The position numbers and the translations under genes were made by a program. DNA of 45,984 nucleotides from Phytobacter massiliensis JC163 (GTDB lineage: Bacteria > Pseudomonadota > Gammaproteobacteria > Enterobacterales > Enterobacteriaceae), in assembly GCF_000321045.1 (NCBI RefSeq), contig NZ_HE578946.1, forward strand, positions 381,166 to 427,149, read 5' to 3'. This document shows, one piece after another, positions 25,338-37,426 of the stretch. Below the pieces are notes generated by a model. That model saw only the letters and a program-made list of their open reading frames with translations. It did not search any database and had not been told where the DNA came from. Each line of letters starts with the position of its first letter. Positions within the stretch are counted from its first letter, which is position 1.

Positions 25338-26432
25338 ATGGCTCAGCAGACTCCCCTATATGAACAACACACGCTGTGCGGCGCGCGCATGGTTGATTTT
25401 CACGGTTGGATGATGCCGCTGCATTACGGCTCGCAAATCGACGAACACCACGCGGTGCGCAGCGATGCCGGTATGTTCGATGTCTCTCATATGACCATTG
25501 TCGATCTGCACGGCAGCCGCACCCGGGAGTTCCTGCGTTATCTGCTGGCCAACGACGTGGCGAAGCTCACGAAGCCTGGCAAAGCGCTCTATTCCGGCAT
25601 GCTGTGCGCCTCCGGGGGCGTAATAGACGACCTGATCGTTTATTACCTTGCCGATGATTTCTTCCGCCTCGTCGTTAACTCCGCCACCCGCGAAAAAGAC
25701 CTCTCCTGGATAACCCAACACGCTGAACCTTACGCCATCGACATTACCGTGCGTGACGACCTGGCGCTGATTGCGGTACAGGGGCCGAACGCGCAGGCAA
25801 AAGCCGCCACGCTGTTTACCGACGAGCAGCGCGCGGCGGTCGAAGGTATGAAGCCGTTCTTTGGCGTGCAGGCAGGTGACCTGTTTATCGCCACCACCGG
25901 CTATACCGGCGAAGCGGGCTATGAGATTGCGATGCCGAATGAAAAGGCCGCCGATTTCTGGCGCGGGCTGGTGGAAGCGGGCGTCAAACCGTGCGGTCTC
26001 GGCGCGCGCGACACCCTGCGTCTGGAAGCGGGCATGAACCTCTATGGCCAGGAGATGGACGAAAGCGTTTCACCGCTGGCGGCCAACATGGGCTGGACCA
26101 TCGCCTGGGAACCGGCCGATCGCGATTTTATTGGCCGCGAAGCGCTGGAATCACAGCGTGAAAAAGGCACTGAACAACTGGTCGGCCTGGTGATGACCGA
26201 GAAAGGGGTACTGCGTAACGAACTGCCGGTGCGCTTTACCGATGAGAATGGTAACCACCAGGAAGGCATTATTACCAGCGGCACCTTTTCGCCGACGCTC
26301 GGCTACAGCATTGCGCTGGCGCGCGTCCCGGCGGGGATCGGCGAGACCGCTATTGTGCAGATCCGCAACCGCGAAATGCCGGTGAAGGTCACCAAACCTG
26401 TTTTTGTGCGTAACGGCAAAGCCGTCGCGTAA
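25338..26432 (+). CDS. gcvT: Aminomethyltransferase (glycine cleavage T protein)
   Basis: T protein of the glycine cleavage system. It takes the aminomethyl group from lipoylated GcvH and, with tetrahydrofolate, releases ammonia and forms 5,10-methylene-tetrahydrofolate. The 364 residues match the E. coli enzyme. Conserved segments include [24 protein letters not shown], the folate-site [10 protein letters not shown] and [21 protein letters not shown] 25338 follows GAGGAAAAG. It is first of gcvT-gcvH-gcvP, with 25 bp to gcvH. Confidence 0.98.
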   Translation: MAQQTPLYEQHTLCGARMVDFHGWMMPLHYGSQIDEHHAVRSDAGMFDVSHMTIVDLHGSRTREFLRYLLANDVAKLTKPGKALYSGMLCASGGVIDDLIVYYLADDFFRLVVNSATREKDLSWITQHAEPYAIDITVRDDLALIAVQGPNAQAKAATLFTDEQRAAVEGMKPFFGVQAGDLFIATTGYTGEAGYEIAMPNEKAADFWRGLVEAGVKPCGLGARDTLRLEAGMNLYGQEMDESVSPLAANMGWTIAWEPADRDFIGREALESQREKGTEQLVGLVMTEKGVLRNELPVRFTDENGNHQEGIITSGTFSPTLGYSIALARVPAGIGETAIVQIRNREMPVKVTKPVFVRNGKAVA

Positions 26433-26457
26433 CCCATCCTTTTCTGGAGAATGATTG

Positions 26458-26844
26458 ATGAGCAACGTACCAGCAGAACTGAAATACAGTAAAGAACACG
26501 AATGGCTGCGCAAAGAGGCTGATGGCACCTGGACCGTTGGCATCACCGAACACGCTCAGGAACTGCTGGGCGATATGGTCTTTGTTGATCTGCCGGATGT
26601 GGGCGCGACCGTCCGCGCTGGCGACGACTGCGCGGTAGCCGAGTCGGTTAAAGCGGCTTCCGATATCTATGCGCCGATTAGCGGCGAAATCGTGGCCGTC
26701 AACGACGCCCTGGGCGACGCGCCGGAGCTGGTTAACAGCGAACCGTACGCAGGCGGCTGGATCTTTAAAATCAAAGCCAGCGATGAGAGCGAAGTCGAAG
26801 CGCTGCTGGATGCGAGCGCGTACGAAGCCCTGTTAGACGAGTAA
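26458..26844 (+). CDS. gcvH: Glycine cleavage system H protein
   Basis: Lipoyl carrier that shuttles the aminomethyl group between the P, T and L proteins. It has 128 residues, with the lipoylated Lys65 in AESVKAASD. The start is ATG 26458 (MSNVPAEL), with GGAGA seven bases upstream; a TTG one codon earlier is unlikely. A perfect GC-rich hairpin (26853-26875) lies between it and gcvP. Confidence 0.98.
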   Translation: MSNVPAELKYSKEHEWLRKEADGTWTVGITEHAQELLGDMVFVDLPDVGATVRAGDDCAVAESVKAASDIYAPISGEIVAVNDALGDAPELVNSEPYAGGWIFKIKASDESEVEALLDASAYEALLDE

Positions 26845-26852
26845 TCCTTTCT

Positions 26853-26875
26853 CCCTCTCCCCGGTGGGGAGAGGG
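26853..26875. repeat. GC-rich palindromic hairpin between gcvH and gcvP
   Basis: CCCTCTCCCC and GGGGAGAGGG form a perfect 10-bp stem with a 3-nt loop. A closely related hairpin is at 30708-30732. Such sequences are common between genes in this group of bacteria and may set relative mRNA stability. Confidence 0.7.
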
Positions 26876-26915
26876 TAAGTACCCATTTCACCGCACGTTT
26901 CAGGAACCATCGCCC

Positions 26916-29789
26916 ATGACACAGACGTTAAGCCAGCTGGAAAACAGCGGCGCTTTTATTGAACGCCATATCGGACCGGACGCCACGCAGCAGCAGGAGA
27001 TGCTGGCTGCCGTTGGCGCGGGGTCGTTAGATGCGCTAACAGCCCAGATTGTGCCGAAAGACATTCAGCTTGCGACGCCGCCGCAGGTGGGGCTCCCCGC
27101 CACTGAATTTGCCGCGCTGGCTGAGTTAAAAGCCATTGCCGGTCGCAATAAGCGCTTCACGTCTTACATTGGCATGGGCTACACCGCCGTGCAGCTACCG
27201 CCGGTTATTCTGCGCAATATGCTGGAAAACCCCGGCTGGTACACCGCTTATACCCCTTATCAGCCGGAAGTGTCGCAGGGCCGACTGGAAGCGCTGCTTA
27301 ACTTCCAGCAGGTCACGCTGGATCTGACCGGGCTGGATATCGCCTCTGCTTCTCTGCTCGATGAAGCGACCGCCGCCGCCGAAGCGATGGCGATGGCCAA
27401 ACGCGTCAGCAAGCTGAAAAATGCCAACCGCTTCTTCGTGGCCGCTGACGTTCATCCGCAAACCCTGGACGTGGTGCGCACCCGCGCGGCAACCTTCGGC
27501 TTTGAGGTGATTGTCGACGACGCAGAGAAGGCGCTGGATCATCAGGACGTGTTCGGCGTGCTGTTGCAGCAGGTGGGCACCACCGGCGAGGTGCATGACT
27601 ACACCCCGCTGATTAGCGAACTGAAAACGCGCAAGGTTATCGTCAGCGTCGCCGCCGACTTTATGGCGCTGGTGCTGCTGACCGCGCCGGGCAAACAGGG
27701 CGCGGACATTGTCTTCGGCTCCGCCCAGCGCTTTGGCGTGCCGATGGGCTACGGCGGTCCGCACGCGGCGTTCTTCGCGGCAAAAGATGAATTTAAACGC
27801 TCCATGCCGGGCCGTATTATCGGCGTGTCGAAAGATGCGGCGGGCAACACCGCGCTGCGCATGGCGATGCAGACCCGCGAACAGCATATCCGCCGCGAGA
27901 AAGCGAACTCCAACATCTGTACCTCGCAGGTGCTGCTGGCGAACATTGCCAGCCTGTATGCCGTTTACCACGGCCCGGTCGGCCTCAAGCGCATTGCGAA
28001 CCGCATTCACCGCCTGACCGATATCCTGGCGACGGGCCTGCAACAAAAAGGGCTGAAGCTGCGCCACGCCCACTACATCGACACCCTGTGCGTGGAGGTG
28101 GCCGATAAAGCCGCCGTGCTGGCGCGTGCCGAAGCGGCGCACATCAATCTGCGCAGCGATATTCATAACGCCGTGGGCATCACCCTTGATGAAACCACCA
28201 CCCGCGAGAATGTGCTGCAGCTGTTCCGTGTCCTGCTGGGGGAAGAAAACGCGCTGGACATTGACGCGCTGGACAAAGAGGTCGCGCACGACAGCCGCTC
28301 CATCCAGCAGAGCATGCTGCGTGACGACGCGATCCTGACGCATCCGGTGTTTAACCGCTATCACAGCGAAACCGATATGATGCGCTACATGCACTCGCTC
28401 GAGCGTAAAGATCTGGCGCTCAACCAGGCGATGATCCCGCTGGGCTCCTGCACCATGAAGCTGAACGCGGCGGCGGAGATGATCCCCATCACCTGGCCGG
28501 AATTTGCCGAGCTGCATCCGTTCTGCCCGCCGGAACAGGCTGAGGGCTATCAGCAGATGATCGGCCAGCTTGCCGACTGGCTGGTGAAGCTGACCGGCTA
28601 CGACGCCGTCTGCATGCAGCCGAACTCCGGCGCGCAGGGCGAGTACGCTGGCCTGCTGGCGATTCGTCATTACCATGAAAGCCGTAACGAAGGGCACCGC
28701 GATATCTGTCTGATCCCGGCCTCCGCCCACGGCACCAACCCGGCTTCCGCGCAGATGGCGGGGATGCAGGTGGTGGTAGTAGCCTGCGACAAGAACGGCA
28801 ATATCGATCTGGCCGATCTGCGTGCCAAAGCAGAACAGCACGCCGCCAGCCTCTCCTGCATTATGGTGACCTACCCGTCCACCCACGGCGTCTACGAAGA
28901 GACGATCCGCGAGGTGTGTGAAGTGGTGCATCAGTTCGGCGGCCAGGTCTACCTCGACGGCGCGAACATGAATGCCCAGGTTGGCATTACCTCGCCGGGC
29001 TTTATCGGCGCGGACGTGTCGCACCTTAACCTGCATAAAACCTTCTGCATTCCGCACGGCGGCGGCGGTCCGGGCATGGGGCCGATTGGCGTGAAAGCGC
29101 ATCTGGCGCCGTTTGTGCCGGGCCACAGCGTGGTGCAGATTGAAGGGATGCTGACCCGCCAGGGCGCGGTTTCCGCCGCGCCGTTTGGCAGCGCCTCTAT
29201 TCTGCCGATCAGCTGGATGTACATCCGCATGATGGGCGCCGAGGGCTTAAAACAGGCAAGCCAGGTGGCGATCCTCAACGCCAACTATATTGCCAGCCGC
29301 CTGAAAGAGGCCTTCCCGGTGCTCTATACCGGCCGCGACGGGCGCGTGGCGCACGAGTGCATCCTCGACATTCGTCCGCTAAAAGAAGAGACCGGCATTA
29401 GCGAGCTGGATATCGCCAAGCGCCTGATCGACTACGGCTTCCACGCGCCGACCATGTCGTTCCCGGTGGCGGGCACGCTGATGGTGGAGCCGACGGAATC
29501 TGAAAGCAAGGTCGAGCTGGATCGCTTTATTGACGCGATGCTGGCCATTCGCGCGGAGATCGACCGCGTGAAATCCGGCGAGTGGCCGCTTGCCGATAAC
29601 CCGCTGGTGAACGCGCCGCACACCCAGAATGAGCTGGCGGCGGAGTGGAACCACGGCTACAGCCGCGACGTCGCGGTCTTCCCGGCGGGCGTGGCGAACA
29701 AATACTGGCCGACCGTGAAGCGTCTTGACGATGTGTACGGCGACCGTAACCTGTTCTGCGCCTGCGTGCCGATGAGCGACTATCAGTAA
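26916..29789 (+). CDS. gcvP: Glycine dehydrogenase (decarboxylating), P protein
   Basis: PLP enzyme that decarboxylates glycine and passes the aminomethyl group to lipoyl-GcvH. The 957 residues equal E. coli GcvP. It is a fusion of two aminotransferase-fold halves. The PLP lysine is Lys708 in [16 protein letters not shown], in the C-terminal half; the first half has the related but inactive fold ([16 protein letters not shown]). It is the last gene of gcvTHP, followed by a REP element and a terminator. The genes for lipoamide dehydrogenase (L protein) are elsewhere, as usual. Confidence 0.98.
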   Translation: MTQTLSQLENSGAFIERHIGPDATQQQEMLAAVGAGSLDALTAQIVPKDIQLATPPQVGLPATEFAALAELKAIAGRNKRFTSYIGMGYTAVQLPPVILRNMLENPGWYTAYTPYQPEVSQGRLEALLNFQQVTLDLTGLDIASASLLDEATAAAEAMAMAKRVSKLKNANRFFVAADVHPQTLDVVRTRAATFGFEVIVDDAEKALDHQDVFGVLLQQVGTTGEVHDYTPLISELKTRKVIVSVAADFMALVLLTAPGKQGADIVFGSAQRFGVPMGYGGPHAAFFAAKDEFKRSMPGRIIGVSKDAAGNTALRMAMQTREQHIRREKANSNICTSQVLLANIASLYAVYHGPVGLKRIANRIHRLTDILATGLQQKGLKLRHAHYIDTLCVEVADKAAVLARAEAAHINLRSDIHNAVGITLDETTTRENVLQLFRVLLGEENALDIDALDKEVAHDSRSIQQSMLRDDAILTHPVFNRYHSETDMMRYMHSLERKDLALNQAMIPLGSCTMKLNAAAEMIPITWPEFAELHPFCPPEQAEGYQQMIGQLADWLVKLTGYDAVCMQPNSGAQGEYAGLLAIRHYHESRNEGHRDICLIPASAHGTNPASAQMAGMQVVVVACDKNGNIDLADLRAKAEQHAASLSCIMVTYPSTHGVYEETIREVCEVVHQFGGQVYLDGANMNAQVGITSPGFIGADVSHLNLHKTFCIPHGGGGPGMGPIGVKAHLAPFVPGHSVVQIEGMLTRQGAVSAAPFGSASILPISWMYIRMMGAEGLKQASQVAILNANYIASRLKEAFPVLYTGRDGRVAHECILDIRPLKEETGISELDIAKRLIDYGFHAPTMSFPVAGTLMVEPTESESKVELDRFIDAMLAIRAEIDRVKSGEWPLADNPLVNAPHTQNELAAEWNHGYSRDVAVFPAGVANKYWPTVKRLDDVYGDRNLFCACVPMSDYQ

Positions 29790-29800
29790 GCGCACACGCG

Positions 29801-29838
29801 GCTCCCGGATGCGGCGAAACGCCTTATCCGGGCTACGA
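29801..29838. repeat. REP element after gcvP, with a nearby partial copy
   Basis: CCCGGATGCGGCG and CGCCTTATCCGGG form the standard REP hairpin. A partial copy, TTCCGGATGCGG, lies at 29889-29900. Together they form a BIME-like cluster. Confidence 0.85.
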
Positions 29839-29917
29839 AACCGCACAACGGTATGATTTGCCCGGGTAAGTGTATGCGCACCTGGGACTTCCGGATGCGG
29901 GGGCGATCGGCTATTTT

Positions 29918-29943
29918 AAAGGCGCTTCGGCGCCTTTATTTTT
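29918..29943 (+). terminator. Rho-independent terminator between gcvP and ygfF
   Basis: AAAGGCGC (29918-29925) pairs with GCGCCTTT (29930-29937) around TTCG, followed by ATTTTT. It ends gcvTHP only 12 bp before the ygfF start, so ygfF may depend on read-through or on a promoter inside the 29790-29917 gap. Confidence 0.85.
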
Positions 29944-29954
29944 GGGAGAACGGT

Positions 29955-30698
29955 ATGGCAATAGCACTTGTAACGGGCGCAAGCCGGGGGATCGGGCGGG
30001 CAACCGCGCTCTTACTGGCGCAGGAAGGCTACACGGTAGCGGTGAATTATCACCACAATATGCGTGCTGCGACAGAGGTGGTGGAAGCTATTCAGGCGGC
30101 GGGAGGGAAGGCTTTCTCCCTGCGAGCGGATATCAGCGATGAGAGCCAGGTCGTCGCCATGTTTGAGGCTATCGACCGTGAAGCAGAGCCGCTCACCGCG
30201 CTGGTCAATAACGCTGGCATATTATTTGAACAAAGCACCGTGGAAAACCTCACCGCAGAGCGTATCAACCGGGTGCTGGCGACCAACGTCACCGGCTATT
30301 TCCTCTGCTGCCGGGAGGCGGTAAAAAGGATGTCTGTAAAGCGGGGCGGCGCAGGTGGCGCTATTGTTAACGTCTCATCAGCGGCGGCACGGTTAGGCTC
30401 GCCGGGCGAATATGTCGACTATGCGGCGTCGAAAGGGGCAGTGGATACGCTTACTACCGGTTTGTCGCTGGAGGTTGCCGCCCAGGGGATTCGCGTCAAC
30501 GGCATCCGACCGGGTTTTATCTACACCGACATGCACGCCTCCGGTGGCGAACCGGGCCGCGTGGATCGTGTCAAATCGCTGTTGCCGATGCAGCGCGGCG
30601 GCCAGCCGGAAGAGGTGGCGCAGGCGATAGTCTGGTTACTGAGCGACAAAGCGTCGTATGTGACAGGGAGTTTTCTGGAGCTGGCGGGCGGGAAGTAG
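29955..30698 (+). CDS. ygfF: Short-chain dehydrogenase/reductase YgfF
   Basis: Putative NAD(P)-dependent oxidoreductase of the SDR superfamily, 247 residues as in E. coli YgfF. The cofactor loop TGASRGIGRA is at residues 7-16. NNAG is near residue 88, the catalytic Ser lies in NVSSAAARLG, and YXXXK is YAASK. The C-terminus ends SYVTGSFLELAGGK, typical of glucose-dehydrogenase-like SDRs. ATG 29955 has GGGAGAA upstream; a longer open frame from 29853 runs through the terminator. Substrate unknown. Confidence 0.93.
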   Translation: MAIALVTGASRGIGRATALLLAQEGYTVAVNYHHNMRAATEVVEAIQAAGGKAFSLRADISDESQVVAMFEAIDREAEPLTALVNNAGILFEQSTVENLTAERINRVLATNVTGYFLCCREAVKRMSVKRGGAGGAIVNVSSAAARLGSPGEYVDYAASKGAVDTLTTGLSLEVAAQGIRVNGIRPGFIYTDMHASGGEPGRVDRVKSLLPMQRGGQPEEVAQAIVWLLSDKASYVTGSFLELAGGK

Positions 30699-30707
30699 CC
30701 CTGTTTG

Positions 30708-30732
30708 CCCCTCACCCCGGCGGGGTGAGGGG
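30708..30732. repeat. GC-rich palindromic hairpin between ygfF and bglA
   Basis: CCCCTCACCCC and GGGGTGAGGGG form a perfect 11-bp stem with a 3-nt loop, between convergent ygfF and bglA. It resembles the hairpin at 26853-26875 and may serve both transcripts. Confidence 0.7.
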
Positions 30733-30740
30733 AATTCAAC

Positions 30741-32222
<1,482 letters not shown>

Positions 32223-32230
32223 TCAAAAGT

Positions 32231-32267
32231 CACGCTATAACAATTTCCATAGCGTGTAACTTGTTAC
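32231..32267. promoter_or_regulatory. Tandem palindromes upstream of bglA (candidate operator)
   Basis: CACGCTAT (32231-32238) and ATAGCGTG (32249-32256) form a perfect inverted repeat with a 10-bp spacer. Directly adjoining it is GTAAC-TT-GTTAC (32256-32267). Both lie 50-90 bp before bglA. A dimeric regulator such as the RpiR-family neighbour is the natural candidate to bind here. Confidence 0.5.
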
Positions 32268-32286
32268 ATATAAAAAACGGACTGTT

Positions 32287-33024
32287 TTATTGTGTGAGTT
32301 TTTTCGCCAGCTTTCGGCCCAGCGACTCAAGAATATAAATTACCGGAATCTGCGTGGTAATATCGTAGACACCGCCAATGCGCGTTTGCGGCACATGCCA
32401 GGAGATATTAAAGTCCGCCAGCTTTGCCAGCCGGGAGTGTTCATGGCTGGTAATTGTCATCACCTTGCAGTGATGAAGGCTGAACTGGCTGGCAAAACGC
32501 AGGATCTCTTCGGTCTCACCCGATACGGACAGGACGATAGCCAGCGCATTGCGCGCCATATCATTGGTGACGGGGAAATAGGGATCGTCAATGTGATTAC
32601 TGAATTTTCCAACGTTTGAGAAAAAGCGCGCGCCATATTTTGCTAATGCGCCGGATGTGCCCGCGCCGACAAATATTATACGCTCCGACGATAATATAAT
32701 ATCGACAGCCGTTTCTAAGAGTTGGTCGAATTCATCATTATTAACGCCTCTGAAAAAGCTGATAATTTCGCTGGCACCGAAGTTAGCCTGCTGCGGCTCA
32801 TTTTGTTCCAGATACAGCTTAAAGCGCACGCGGAATTCCGAATAGCCTTCACAGTTCAGTTTACGGCAAAAACGCAGCACCGTGGTGGTGGAGACGCCCG
32901 CGCCGTCGGCCAGTTCACGAATGGTCATGTACATGACTTTATCGCGGTTCTTGATGACGAAGTTGTAGACCATCATCTCAAGGTTGTTGAGGCTGGCGAT
33001 AGCGGCGTGGGAGAACATACTCAC
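32287..33024 (-). CDS. RpiR/MurR-family transcriptional regulator
   Basis: DNA-binding regulator of 245 residues with an N-terminal helix-turn-helix of the RpiR type (TIRELADGAGVSTTTVLRFC, about residues 34-53) and a C-terminal SIS sugar-phosphate-binding domain (IIFVGAGTSGALAKYG near 115-131). RpiR proteins commonly sense a phosphosugar. It is encoded upstream of bglA on the same strand, so it probably controls bglA in response to a beta-glucoside phosphate or product. E. coli K-12 has no such gene here as far as I recall. The start ATG 33024 gives a family-typical N-terminus. A -10-like TATAAT at 33164-33169 points rightward, toward yqfA. Confidence 0.87.
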   Translation of the reverse strand: MSMFSHAAIASLNNLEMMVYNFVIKNRDKVMYMTIRELADGAGVSTTTVLRFCRKLNCEGYSEFRVRFKLYLEQNEPQQANFGASEIISFFRGVNNDEFDQLLETAVDIILSSERIIFVGAGTSGALAKYGARFFSNVGKFSNHIDDPYFPVTNDMARNALAIVLSVSGETEEILRFASQFSLHHCKVMTITSHEHSRLAKLADFNISWHVPQTRIGGVYDITTQIPVIYILESLGRKLAKKLTQ

Positions 33025-33276
33025 GATGGCGTTGGCTCACTTAGGAAATTATCAGCTGAGAATAATAACATGCAGGCGGCTGTCAGCACTATGCGATTGA
33101 TTTAAGTGGCTTTTGGTGAAAAGAACAGATGTAAGTTTAAATGTTAAGCTTAACTAATTGATTTATAATAACTTGAATGAATTTTATGATTTATTTTAGC
33201 GAACATGTGTGCACTGGAATCATTCTCAGTTACTCTATACACGCGACGTTTTTTTTGAGTTCTCCTGGAGTCAACT

Positions 33277-33936
33277 ATGGTGCACAAGCCATTAATCGCG
33301 CAGGGATATACACTGGCTGAGGAAATAGCCAACAGCATCAGTCATGGCATCGGGCTGGTGTTTGGTATTGTTGGTCTGGTGCTGTTACTGGTGCAGGCGG
33401 CAGACGCCAACGCCGGCACTATGGCGGTTACCAGCTATAGCCTGTACGGCGGCAGTATGATTCTGCTGTTTCTTGCTTCCACGCTCTATCACGCTATTCC
33501 GCATCAGCGGGCCAAGGTGTGGCTCAAAAAGTTTGACCACTGCGCTATTTACCTGCTGATAGCCGGAACCTACACCCCCTTTCTGCTGGTGGGGCTGGAT
33601 TCGCCGCTGGCCCGGGGGTTAATGGTTGTTATCTGGAGCCTGGCGCTGCTGGGGATCCTGTTTAAGCTGACGATTGCCCACCGCTTTAAGGTGCTGTCGC
33701 TGGTGACCTATCTCACCATGGGCTGGCTGTCGCTGATTGTGGTTTACCAGTTGGCAATCCGGCTTTCGGCGGGCGGCGTAACGCTGCTGGCGCTGGGCGG
33801 GGTGGTCTATTCGTTGGGGGTCATTTTCTACGTATGCAAACGCATTCCGTATAACCATGCTATCTGGCACGGTTTTGTGCTTGGCGGCAGCGTCTGCCAT
33901 TTCCTGGCGATCTACCTGTACGTCGGCCAGATGTAA
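33277..33936 (+). CDS. yqfA: Hemolysin III family protein YqfA (TrhA)
   Basis: Inner-membrane protein of 219 residues with seven predicted helices, a member of the HlyIII/adiponectin-receptor-like superfamily. Conserved His/Asp/Ser features that could bind zinc are in [36 protein letters not shown] and [15 protein letters not shown]. coli YqfA is also called TrhA and affects membrane energetics. The start is ATG 33277, with TGGAG seven bases upstream. In E. coli yqfB lies next to it; I see no yqfB here. A hairpin that serves the convergent ygfZ follows at 33951. Confidence 0.95.
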   Translation: MVHKPLIAQGYTLAEEIANSISHGIGLVFGIVGLVLLLVQAADANAGTMAVTSYSLYGGSMILLFLASTLYHAIPHQRAKVWLKKFDHCAIYLLIAGTYTPFLLVGLDSPLARGLMVVIWSLALLGILFKLTIAHRFKVLSLVTYLTMGWLSLIVVYQLAIRLSAGGVTLLALGGVVYSLGVIFYVCKRIPYNHAIWHGFVLGGSVCHFLAIYLYVGQM

Positions 33937-33950
33937 CCCAACCCGTAAAA

Positions 33951-33978
33951 CCCCCGGTATGCAGATGCCGACCGGGGG
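33951..33978 (-). terminator. Hairpin between yqfA and ygfZ, T tract on the ygfZ side
   Basis: CCCCCGGT (33951-33958) pairs with ACCGGGGG (33971-33978). Read on the minus strand the stem is followed by TTTTAC, which suits termination of ygfZ. On the plus strand there is no T tract. Confidence 0.6.
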
Positions 33979-33984
33979 AGTGAC

Positions 33985-34968
33985 TCAACCCTCTTCCAGA
34001 GAGTAAGGCAGCGGCTCAATGCTCAGGGTGTTCACATCATCACGCACCCGGAAGACGCTGCCTGGCTCCATGTCATTATTCATGACTGCCTGCACCACCA
34101 GCTTGCCATCGTCCAACTGGACCGCCGCCAGCACGGTACCGGTTCGCCGCCAGTTCTCCCCCATTTTGAGCTCCAGATCTTCGCCCGCTTCCGGCACCCG
34201 GCTGGCGGTGCCTGCCAGCGACCAGAGCGCGCGCTTATTGGCGCCACGGAACTTGGCGCGGGCCACCATCTCCTGGCCGGTGTAACAGCCTTTCTTAAAG
34301 CTGATCCCGCCCAGCGCCTGCAGGTTAGTGGCCTGCGGAATAAACTGCCCGCTGTTTGCCGCATCAATGACCGGCAGACCCGCTTCGATATTGAGCGCCA
34401 GCCACTGCTGGCTATTGTTAAGCTGCGCTTCGCCGCGCAGGGCTTCGGTGATTTTTTCCGCGGTCGCGGCATCGGTCACCAGTAAAAAGCGCTCGGCGGG
34501 GTGGGCGAACCACAGAATGGTGGATGCGCCGTCACGGACGGCCTGATTATCGGCATCCGGCAGCACGCTAAAATGGTTGGCCAGCGCGGCGCGGGCCTGG
34601 AAACCCGCCACCCCTAACAGCACGTGCTCGCTGTCTGCGGCGATGGTCACTTTCGAGAATACGGCATATTTTTTGATTTCGGTAAGCTGGGCATCGGCAA
34701 CGCTGCGGCGCAGGATCCAGCCAAAGCCTTCCGCAGTACGGAACAGACGCATGTTGCTCCACATCTTGCCTTTGGCATCGCAGTGGGCCGCCAGCAGGTG
34801 CTGATCGTCACGCATGCTGGCGACGTCGGCGGTGACCTGGCCTTGCAGGTACTTCTCGCTATCTGCGCCTGTGATGGTGGTGAGCGCCCAGTCGTCGAGG
34901 GTCATAAGCGTCAGCGGCAGGCGCGTTGAGGCGATGGGCTGACGCGGAGGAAACGGAGTAAAAGCCAT
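33985..34968 (-). CDS. ygfZ: tRNA-modifying/Fe-S repair protein YgfZ
   Basis: Folate-binding protein related to GcvT that takes part in assembling or repairing iron-sulfur enzymes such as MiaB. The 327 residues match E. coli YgfZ. The signature KGCYTGQE contains its critical Cys. ATG 34968 (MAFTPFPP) has AGGA seven bases upstream; an in-frame extension to 35001 is not needed. It is divergent from sdhE. Like gcvT, fau and serA it belongs to the one-carbon theme of this window. Confidence 0.96.
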   Translation of the reverse strand: MAFTPFPPRQPIASTRLPLTLMTLDDWALTTITGADSEKYLQGQVTADVASMRDDQHLLAAHCDAKGKMWSNMRLFRTAEGFGWILRRSVADAQLTEIKKYAVFSKVTIAADSEHVLLGVAGFQARAALANHFSVLPDADNQAVRDGASTILWFAHPAERFLLVTDAATAEKITEALRGEAQLNNSQQWLALNIEAGLPVIDAANSGQFIPQATNLQALGGISFKKGCYTGQEMVARAKFRGANKRALWSLAGTASRVPEAGEDLELKMGENWRRTGTVLAAVQLDDGKLVVQAVMNNDMEPGSVFRVRDDVNTLSIEPLPYSLEEG

Positions 34969-35186
34969 AGTAATGTCCTGATTAGCCTGAGGCGAAGTCA
35001 TGAGTTAATGGTAAAAGAGCCGTTCATCAATGCAAGCGATAAAAACAGACGATTTGTGCCTTATAACAACTCTGCGTGGCGCTACGCAAAAGCGCAGGCA
35101 ACGTTGTAACGGCAAGATTTATTCAGGAAGCGTCCTCCCAAACAGAAATATTCCGCCGATAGATGATTAAAAACACGTTACAATAG

Positions 35187-35880
<694 letters not shown>

Positions 35881-35882
35881 TC

Positions 35883-36404
35883 TCAGCCGAACTGTTCCGC
35901 CATCTCCATCAGGATCTGTTCGCACCAGTTCTGAATGCGCTCTTCGCTGAGGTCATACTGGTTGGTTTCATCCAGCGCCAGCCCGACGAAGAGCTGCCCG
36001 TCGGCGATCACCGGTTTGCGGCTGGTAAATTCATAACCTTCCGTTGGCCAGTAGCCAATAAAGCGCACGCCGCGGGGGGCCAGCTTATCGTGCAGCATAC
36101 CCAGCGCATCAAGGAACCACTCGCCGTAGCCGAGCTGGTCGCCCATGCCGTAGAGCGCAACGATTTTGCCATCAAGATTAAGGGTGTCGAGCTGCGGCCA
36201 GATGGCCTCCCAGTCTTCCTGTAACTCGCCGAAATCCCAGGTTGGAATGCCGAGAATGAGCGCGTCATACTGCTCCATCAGCGCGGGCGCATCGTCTTTA
36301 AGATTGTGTAATGTCACCAGCTCCGGGCCGATAATGTCGCGAATTTTCTCTGCCGCCATTTCGGTATAGCAGGTGCTGGAACCATAAAACAGACCGATGT
36401 TCAT
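35883..36404 (-). CDS. fldB: Flavodoxin FldB
   Basis: Small FMN electron carrier of 173 residues, a second flavodoxin that in E. coli is induced by SoxRS under superoxide stress. The phosphate-binding loop is [13 protein letters not shown] at the N-terminus, and isoalloxazine-contacting loops are [14 protein letters not shown] and [12 protein letters not shown]. It is divergent from xerD across about 100 bp that should hold both promoters. Confidence 0.96.
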   Translation of the reverse strand: MNIGLFYGSSTCYTEMAAEKIRDIIGPELVTLHNLKDDAPALMEQYDALILGIPTWDFGELQEDWEAIWPQLDTLNLDGKIVALYGMGDQLGYGEWFLDALGMLHDKLAPRGVRFIGYWPTEGYEFTSRKPVIADGQLFVGLALDETNQYDLSEERIQNWCEQILMEMAEQFG

Positions 36405-36505
36405 AACGTAAACTTCTCAATTCCGGGTGTCTCTTTGCGAGCAGTGTACCAGAATCAGGCCGCTATCAGGCATAATGCAGCGTGACGAAATCAGGAGGAG
36501 TGAAG

Positions 36506-37402
36506 GTGGAAGAGGATCTCGCCCGTATCGAGCAGTTTTTAGATGCCCTCTGGCTGGAGCGCAACCTGGCGGAAAATACCCTGAGCGCCTATCGTCGTGA
36601 CTTACAGGGGCTGGTTGAGTGGCTGCACCATCGTGAGTTAACGCTCGCCAGCGTGCAGGCAGACGACCTGCAGGCCTTGCTGGCGGAACGGATGGAAGGG
36701 GGCTACAAGGCCACCAGCTCGGCCCGCATGCTGAGTGCGGTTCGCCGTTTTTTCCAGCATCTGTATCGGGAAAAGTTCCGCGCCGACGATCCCAGCGCGC
36801 TGCTGGCCTCGCCGAAGCTGCCGCAGCGTCTGCCGAAAGATCTCAGCGAAGCGCAGGTAGAGCGGCTACTGGCCTCGCCAGCCGTTGACCAGCCGCTGGA
36901 ATTGCGTGATAAAGCCATGCTGGAGGTGTTATACGCCACCGGGCTTCGCGTCTCTGAACTGGTTGGGTTGACGATGAGCGATATCAGCCTGCGTCAGGGG
37001 GTGGTGCGGGTGATCGGCAAAGGCAATAAAGAGCGGCTGGTCCCCCTGGGTGAAGAGGCCGTTTACTGGGTGGAAAACTGGCTTGAACACGGTCGCCCCT
37101 GGCTTTTAAACGGCGCGTCTCTTGATGTGCTTTTTCCCAGCCAGCGGGCGCAGCAGATGACGCGGCAGACCTTCTGGCATCGCATTAAGCACTACGCGCA
37201 GCTGGCGGGAATCGATAGCGAAAAGCTCTCGCCGCACGTTTTGCGTCATGCCTTCGCTACCCATCTGCTCAATCACGGGGCAGACTTACGTGTCGTGCAG
37301 ATGTTGCTTGGCCACAGCGATCTCTCCACGACGCAAATTTATACGCACGTTGCGACAGAGCGGCTGCGACAGCTTCATCAACAGCATCACCCGCGAGCGT
37401 GA
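36506..37402 (+). CDS. xerD: Site-specific tyrosine recombinase XerD
   Basis: Recombinase that, with XerC and FtsK, resolves chromosome dimers at dif. The 298 residues equal E. coli XerD. The catalytic set is present: Arg148 (ATGLRVSEL), Lys172 region (GKGNKERLVP), His and Arg in HVLRHAFATHLL, His in LLGHSDLSTTQ and the Tyr nucleophile in IYTH. The start is GTG 36506 (VEEDLARIE), with AGGAGG seven bases upstream; the ATG-like start at 36482 and GTG at 36500 are poorly spaced. It begins the xerD-dsbC-recJ-prfB-lysS cluster. Confidence 0.97.
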   Translation: MEEDLARIEQFLDALWLERNLAENTLSAYRRDLQGLVEWLHHRELTLASVQADDLQALLAERMEGGYKATSSARMLSAVRRFFQHLYREKFRADDPSALLASPKLPQRLPKDLSEAQVERLLASPAVDQPLELRDKAMLEVLYATGLRVSELVGLTMSDISLRQGVVRVIGKGNKERLVPLGEEAVYWVENWLEHGRPWLLNGASLDVLFPSQRAQQMTRQTFWHRIKHYAQLAGIDSEKLSPHVLRHAFATHLLNHGADLRVVQMLLGHSDLSTTQIYTHVATERLRQLHQQHHPRA

Positions 37403-37426
37403 TGGCTGGTGATTTAAGGATAATTT

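Noticed and set aside
27195-29126. 643-codon minus-strand frame opposite gcvP, and similar frames opposite lysS (41213-42547) and pepP (21165-22259)
   Set aside because: Shadows of highly conserved genes; the translations are rich in His, Arg and Gln and match no family.
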